64,000 bases of DNA from CAYVLA01 sp964549615 [NCBI: uncultured Thermococci archaeon] (GTDB taxonomy: Archaea > CAYQAE01 > CAYVLA01), in the NCBI GenBank assembly GCA_964549615.1, contig CAZJVP010000020.1, forward strand, positions 218,305 through 282,304, given 5' to 3'. Each line of letters begins with the position of its first letter. Position 1 is the stretch's first letter. The position numbers and the translations under genes are program-made. Positions 61,771 to 64,000 of the stretch are shown one piece after another. The notes under the pieces are model-generated. The model saw nothing but the letters and a program-made list of their open reading frames with translations. It searched no databases and was not told where the DNA came from.

Positions 61771-62428
61771 TGTCCTCCGGCTGGACATGCACGTGCACAC
61801 CTCGTTTTCCCACGACGGCCTTGAGGGCCCGGCGTGCCTAGTGAAGAGAGCGGCGGAGATCGGGTTGGACGGCCTAGCCATCACCGATCACAACACCCAG
61901 GAGGGAGTGGGCGAGGCGATCGATGCGGGCAGGGAGCTCGGCGTCATCGTCATCCCCGGCGTGGAGGTCTCCTGCCGCGAGGGCCACGTTCTCGCATATG
62001 GTGCGCAGGATTTCGGCTTCTCGGCTGGGGAGACGGTTGGCGAGGTCGTCCGGGCGGTCAAGGCCCGCCATGCGTCGTGCATCGTCGCTCCGGCCCATCC
62101 GTTCGATCTGTACAGATCCGGCATGGGCTGGGCTGCGGCAAGGTACCCCTTCGACGCGGTGGAGACGGTGAACTCGCACTCCGTTGTCCCGAGGTCCCTA
62201 GTGGTGCCCATGGCGAGGAAGATGGGGGTCGGTGAGCTGGGCGGATCGGATGCACATGCCCTCTGTGGGCTGGGCAGTGGGCTGACCGTCGTATCGGCGG
62301 ATTCAAGCAGCCTGCTTCAGGCCGTGGCGACTTCAGGCCGGGCCCGAGGCGGTTTTCATCCGCTGAGCATGCTCAAGGAAAGCCTTGAGAGGAGAAGGAG
62401 GGGCGGCCACCGTGACGTTCGATCTTGA
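61763..62428 (+). CDS. PHP-domain protein
   Basis: 221 aa from TTG 61763 (overlaps metG by 8 bases). The PHP motifs are HVHTSFSHDG, ITDHNTQEG, PGVEVSC, PAHPF and GGSDAHAL, a near-complete metal site of the TrpH-like group (5'-3' exoribonuclease or 3',5'-nucleotide phosphatase activities known). Shorter than the PHP protein at 2031. In an operon between metG and cgi121, which suggests an RNA-related housekeeping role, though that is inference. Confidence 0.88.
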   Translation: MSDVLRLDMHVHTSFSHDGLEGPACLVKRAAEIGLDGLAITDHNTQEGVGEAIDAGRELGVIVIPGVEVSCREGHVLAYGAQDFGFSAGETVGEVVRAVKARHASCIVAPAHPFDLYRSGMGWAAARYPFDAVETVNSHSVVPRSLVVPMARKMGVGELGGSDAHALCGLGSGLTVVSADSSSLLQAVATSGRARGGFHPLSMLKESLERRRRGGHRDVRS

Positions 62429-62930
62429 TGCGGACCTGGTCCGGTTCAGAACGGCGCTGGCTAGCGTGACGGTGATCGGGGTCGAGGGGGCGAAGGTGGA
62501 GGACGTCAACCGGCTGGTCGCAGAGCTGTCAAAGCTTGGAAAGTTCCAGGTGATGGATGCAGGGCGCGTCTTGGGCGAGGATCACGTGAGGTTTGCGTGC
62601 TTCGAAGCGCTCAGAAGCTTCGCGACAGGGCAGAACCTGACGGCAAGCCTTCCAATGGAGATCCTGGTGAGGGCGGCCTGCACGACCCAGATCTCGGAGG
62701 CGATAGCGCGGGTCGGCGTGAGGAAGGGCTGCGCGGAAGTCGTGCTTGTGGCGGTTGGGTCCGACGGGTATGCGATCTCAAGGGCGGTCGGCCTGCTGGG
62801 AGGCAGGGTTTCGCCGCGGCCATTAGAGCCAAGCACAAAGAAGCGGGCCACCGTCAAGGAGCTGTTCTGCCTCGATGAGCCGGTGGAGAAAACGCTGCTC
62901 GAAAGGATTGCGCTCTGCGCGGTCGTCTAG
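62412..62930 (+). CDS. cgi121: KEOPS complex subunit Cgi121
   Basis: 172 aa from GTG 62412 (AGGAGGGG nine bases upstream). The Cgi121/TPRKB fold is recognisable: DHVRFACFEALRSFATGQNL, PMEILVRAACTTQISEAI and VRKGCAEVVLVAVG. Cgi121 binds the 3' CCA end of tRNA and helps the KEOPS complex make the t6A modification with Kae1, Bud32 and Pcc1, which are not in this window. The gene overlaps the PHP gene by 17 bases and is convergent with amrS (4-base overlap). Confidence 0.9.
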   Translation: MTFDLDADLVRFRTALASVTVIGVEGAKVEDVNRLVAELSKLGKFQVMDAGRVLGEDHVRFACFEALRSFATGQNLTASLPMEILVRAACTTQISEAIARVGVRKGCAEVVLVAVGSDGYAISRAVGLLGGRVSPRPLEPSTKKRATVKELFCLDEPVEKTLLERIALCAVV

Positions 62931-64000
62931 AAGAACGCGAAGGGCCTCTGGCGGACCGGCTTGCCAAGGATCTTCACGGGCTGCCCGCAGTTCTTGCAAC
63001 GGTTGGCCGAATCCAGCGCGATCCTTCCCAGGACGTAGCCGTGGCGTTCGATGACGACGTTGCCGCAGTTGGGGCAGTATGTGTTCTCCCACCTGGATCC
63101 AAACACGTTTCCCGCGTAGACGTACTTGAGCCCTCTGGCCCTGGCCGCCTGGACCGCGCGGTCGATCGTCTCGGTCGGGGTGGGCTCGACGTCGGTAAGC
63201 ATGTACATCGGGTGGAACCTTGAGAAGTGGAGCGGGATGTCGGGCGCCAATTCACGCACGAATTCGATGACGCCCCCTATCGCCTTTGGCGAGTCGTTGT
63301 GTCCGGGGATGACGAGGGTGGTGATCTCCACGGCCACGCCCATTTCGTTCCAGATCCTGATCGCATCCTTCACGGCCTCGATTTTGGGGGCCTTGCAAAG
63401 CTTGCGATAGAACTCAGTCTCCGAGGATTTGAGGTCCACGTTGGCGCAGCTGAGGTACCTGCCGATCTCCCTCGCAGGATCGGGGTTGATGTAGCCGTTA
63501 GTCACGTAGCACGTGTATAGGCCCTCCTTCCTGGCCAACTCGAACGTGTCAAGTGAGTACTCGATGCTCACGGTGGGCTCGTTGTAGGTGAACGCGATTC
63601 CGAGGCATCCGGACTCCCTGGCCTTCTTCACAAGGTCCGCCGGGGCGGCGTCGTACGAGTCAAGGTCCTCGGGGCTGGCCTGCGAGATCTCGTAGTTCTG
63701 GCAGAATGAGCACTTCAGGTTGCAGCCCACCAGCCCCACGGAGTAGATCGTGCTCCCGGGGTAGACGTGGAAGAGCGGCTTCTTCTCGACTGGGTCTATC
63801 GCCAGGGAAACGGGCTTTCCATAGGTCAGGGCGTAGAGCTTGCCGTCCCGGTTCTCGCGGACGCGGCAGATACCTCTCTTGCCCGGCCCGATCTTGCATT
63901 CATGCGGGCAGAGTTCACACTGGACCGCTGCGTCCGCGAGAACCGGGACGGCAAGCTCTACGCCCTGACCTATGGAAAGCCCGTTTCCCTGGCGATAGAC
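62927..64000 (-). CDS. amrS: AmmeMemoRadiSam system radical SAM enzyme AmrS, partial
   Basis: The 5' part lies beyond the window or is replaced by an artefact (see the inverted repeat). Radical-SAM cluster CNLKCSFC, then QNYEISQ, GIAFTYNEPTVS, CYVTNGYI, VDLKSSE, HFSRFHPMY and a C-terminal zinc-ribbon pair (CPNC, CKNC). An N-terminal zinc-like CELCPHEC also matches AmrS. AmrS is found with AmmeMemoRadiSam genes AmrA and AmrB, here not visible. Genuine sequence runs to about 63930; what follows is the foldback. Confidence 0.85.
   Translation of the reverse strand, partial: VYRQGNGLSIGQGVELAVPVLADAAVQCELCPHECKIGPGKRGICRVRENRDGKLYALTYGKPVSLAIDPVEKKPLFHVYPGSTIYSVGLVGCNLKCSFCQNYEISQASPEDLDSYDAAPADLVKKARESGCLGIAFTYNEPTVSIEYSLDTFELARKEGLYTCYVTNGYINPDPAREIGRYLSCANVDLKSSETEFYRKLCKAPKIEAVKDAIRIWNEMGVAVEITTLVIPGHNDSPKAIGGVIEFVRELAPDIPLHFSRFHPMYMLTDVEPTPTETIDRAVQAARARGLKYVYAGNVFGSRWENTYCPNCGNVVIERHGYVLGRIALDSANRCKNCGQPVKILGKPVRQRPFAFF
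63794..64000. repeat. 71-bp perfect inverted repeat with 65-bp loop, probable artefact
   Basis: Bases 63794-63864 and 63930-64000 are exact reverse complements; the loop is 63865-63929. The second arm reaches the window edge, so the symmetry may go on. It runs through the amrS coding sequence, so a natural stem is unlikely: the predicted N-terminus (VELAVPVLADAAV) is just the antisense of the true sequence. A contig end or amplification foldback is the simplest explanation. Confidence 0.8.

Overview
The window looks like chromosome from an uncultured, fairly GC-rich archaeon. The archaeal markers are a KEOPS subunit (Cgi121), a MetRS with a fused C-terminal tRNA-binding domain, an AmrS-type radical SAM protein, an AglD/UPF0104-type flippase, heavily sequon-loaded surface glycoproteins, and TATA boxes about 24-32 nt upstream of several start codons with no room for a leader (leaderless genes at 2031, 15186, 24872, 44104, 44247 and 58549). 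Genes inside operons often use Shine-Dalgarno sequences and GTG or TTG starts. I cannot assign a phylum from sequence alone. No rRNA, tRNA, CRISPR array or phage was seen.

Layout. 0.6-3.3 kb: a membrane-anchored unknown, a PHP-domain protein and a small membrane protein. 3.4-24.7 kb: a carbohydrate block with a 1132-aa TIM-barrel glycosidase candidate, a zinc alcohol dehydrogenase plus nitrilase operon, an aldo/keto-reductase-like protein, a MATE exporter, an alpha/alpha-barrel glycosidase, a beta-propeller/TIM-barrel fusion, a 1571-aa GH38 alpha-mannosidase and two Gfo/Idh oxidoreductases, with a surface glycoprotein among them. 24.9-28.4 kb: two GT4 glycosyltransferases and a lipid flippase-like protein, probably for envelope glycans. 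28.6-31.1 kb: a membrane-anchored nuclease, an AbrB/PIN toxin-antitoxin pair and a DUF998 membrane protein. 31.3-40.1 kb: D-galactonate dehydratase, a ferredoxin-tailed aldo/keto reductase, an EtfB/ferredoxin-EtfA/FAD-oxidase set resembling electron-confurcating lactate dehydrogenase, a decayed pectate-lyase-fold gene and a GH123-like (DUF4091) protein.

40.2-50.7 kb is the most unusual region. It holds three ArsR regulators, two CSC-type permeases of the DUF318/ArsP family each followed by a CxxC mini-thioredoxin, a thioredoxin-DsbD/CcdA fusion behind a lipoprotein, an ABC exporter, a DUF5320-like protein, a broken half-permease, a cupin, an iron-sulfur flavoprotein, a CMD-family protein and a DUF1805 protein. 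Three sites of the form TTCAA-N5/6-TTGAA lie in its promoters, suggesting one ArsR regulon for thiol-redox and metalloid or organoarsenical handling. One ArsR is split by a G7 homopolymer frameshift.

50.7-57 kb holds a truncated DUF3795 protein, an IS66/ISH10-type transposase remnant, a strong stem-loop behind its own TATA box, and a surface-protein locus. That locus encodes a second member of the glycoprotein family seen at 13-15 kb; both members end in an IPET-hydrophobic-arginine tail like an archaeosortase signal. 57.1-64 kb has a divergent sulfatase/beta-propeller glycosidase pair, then metG, a PHP protein, cgi121 and a partial amrS. The last 207 bases form a 71-bp perfect foldback that reaches the window edge and is probably an assembly or amplification artefact.
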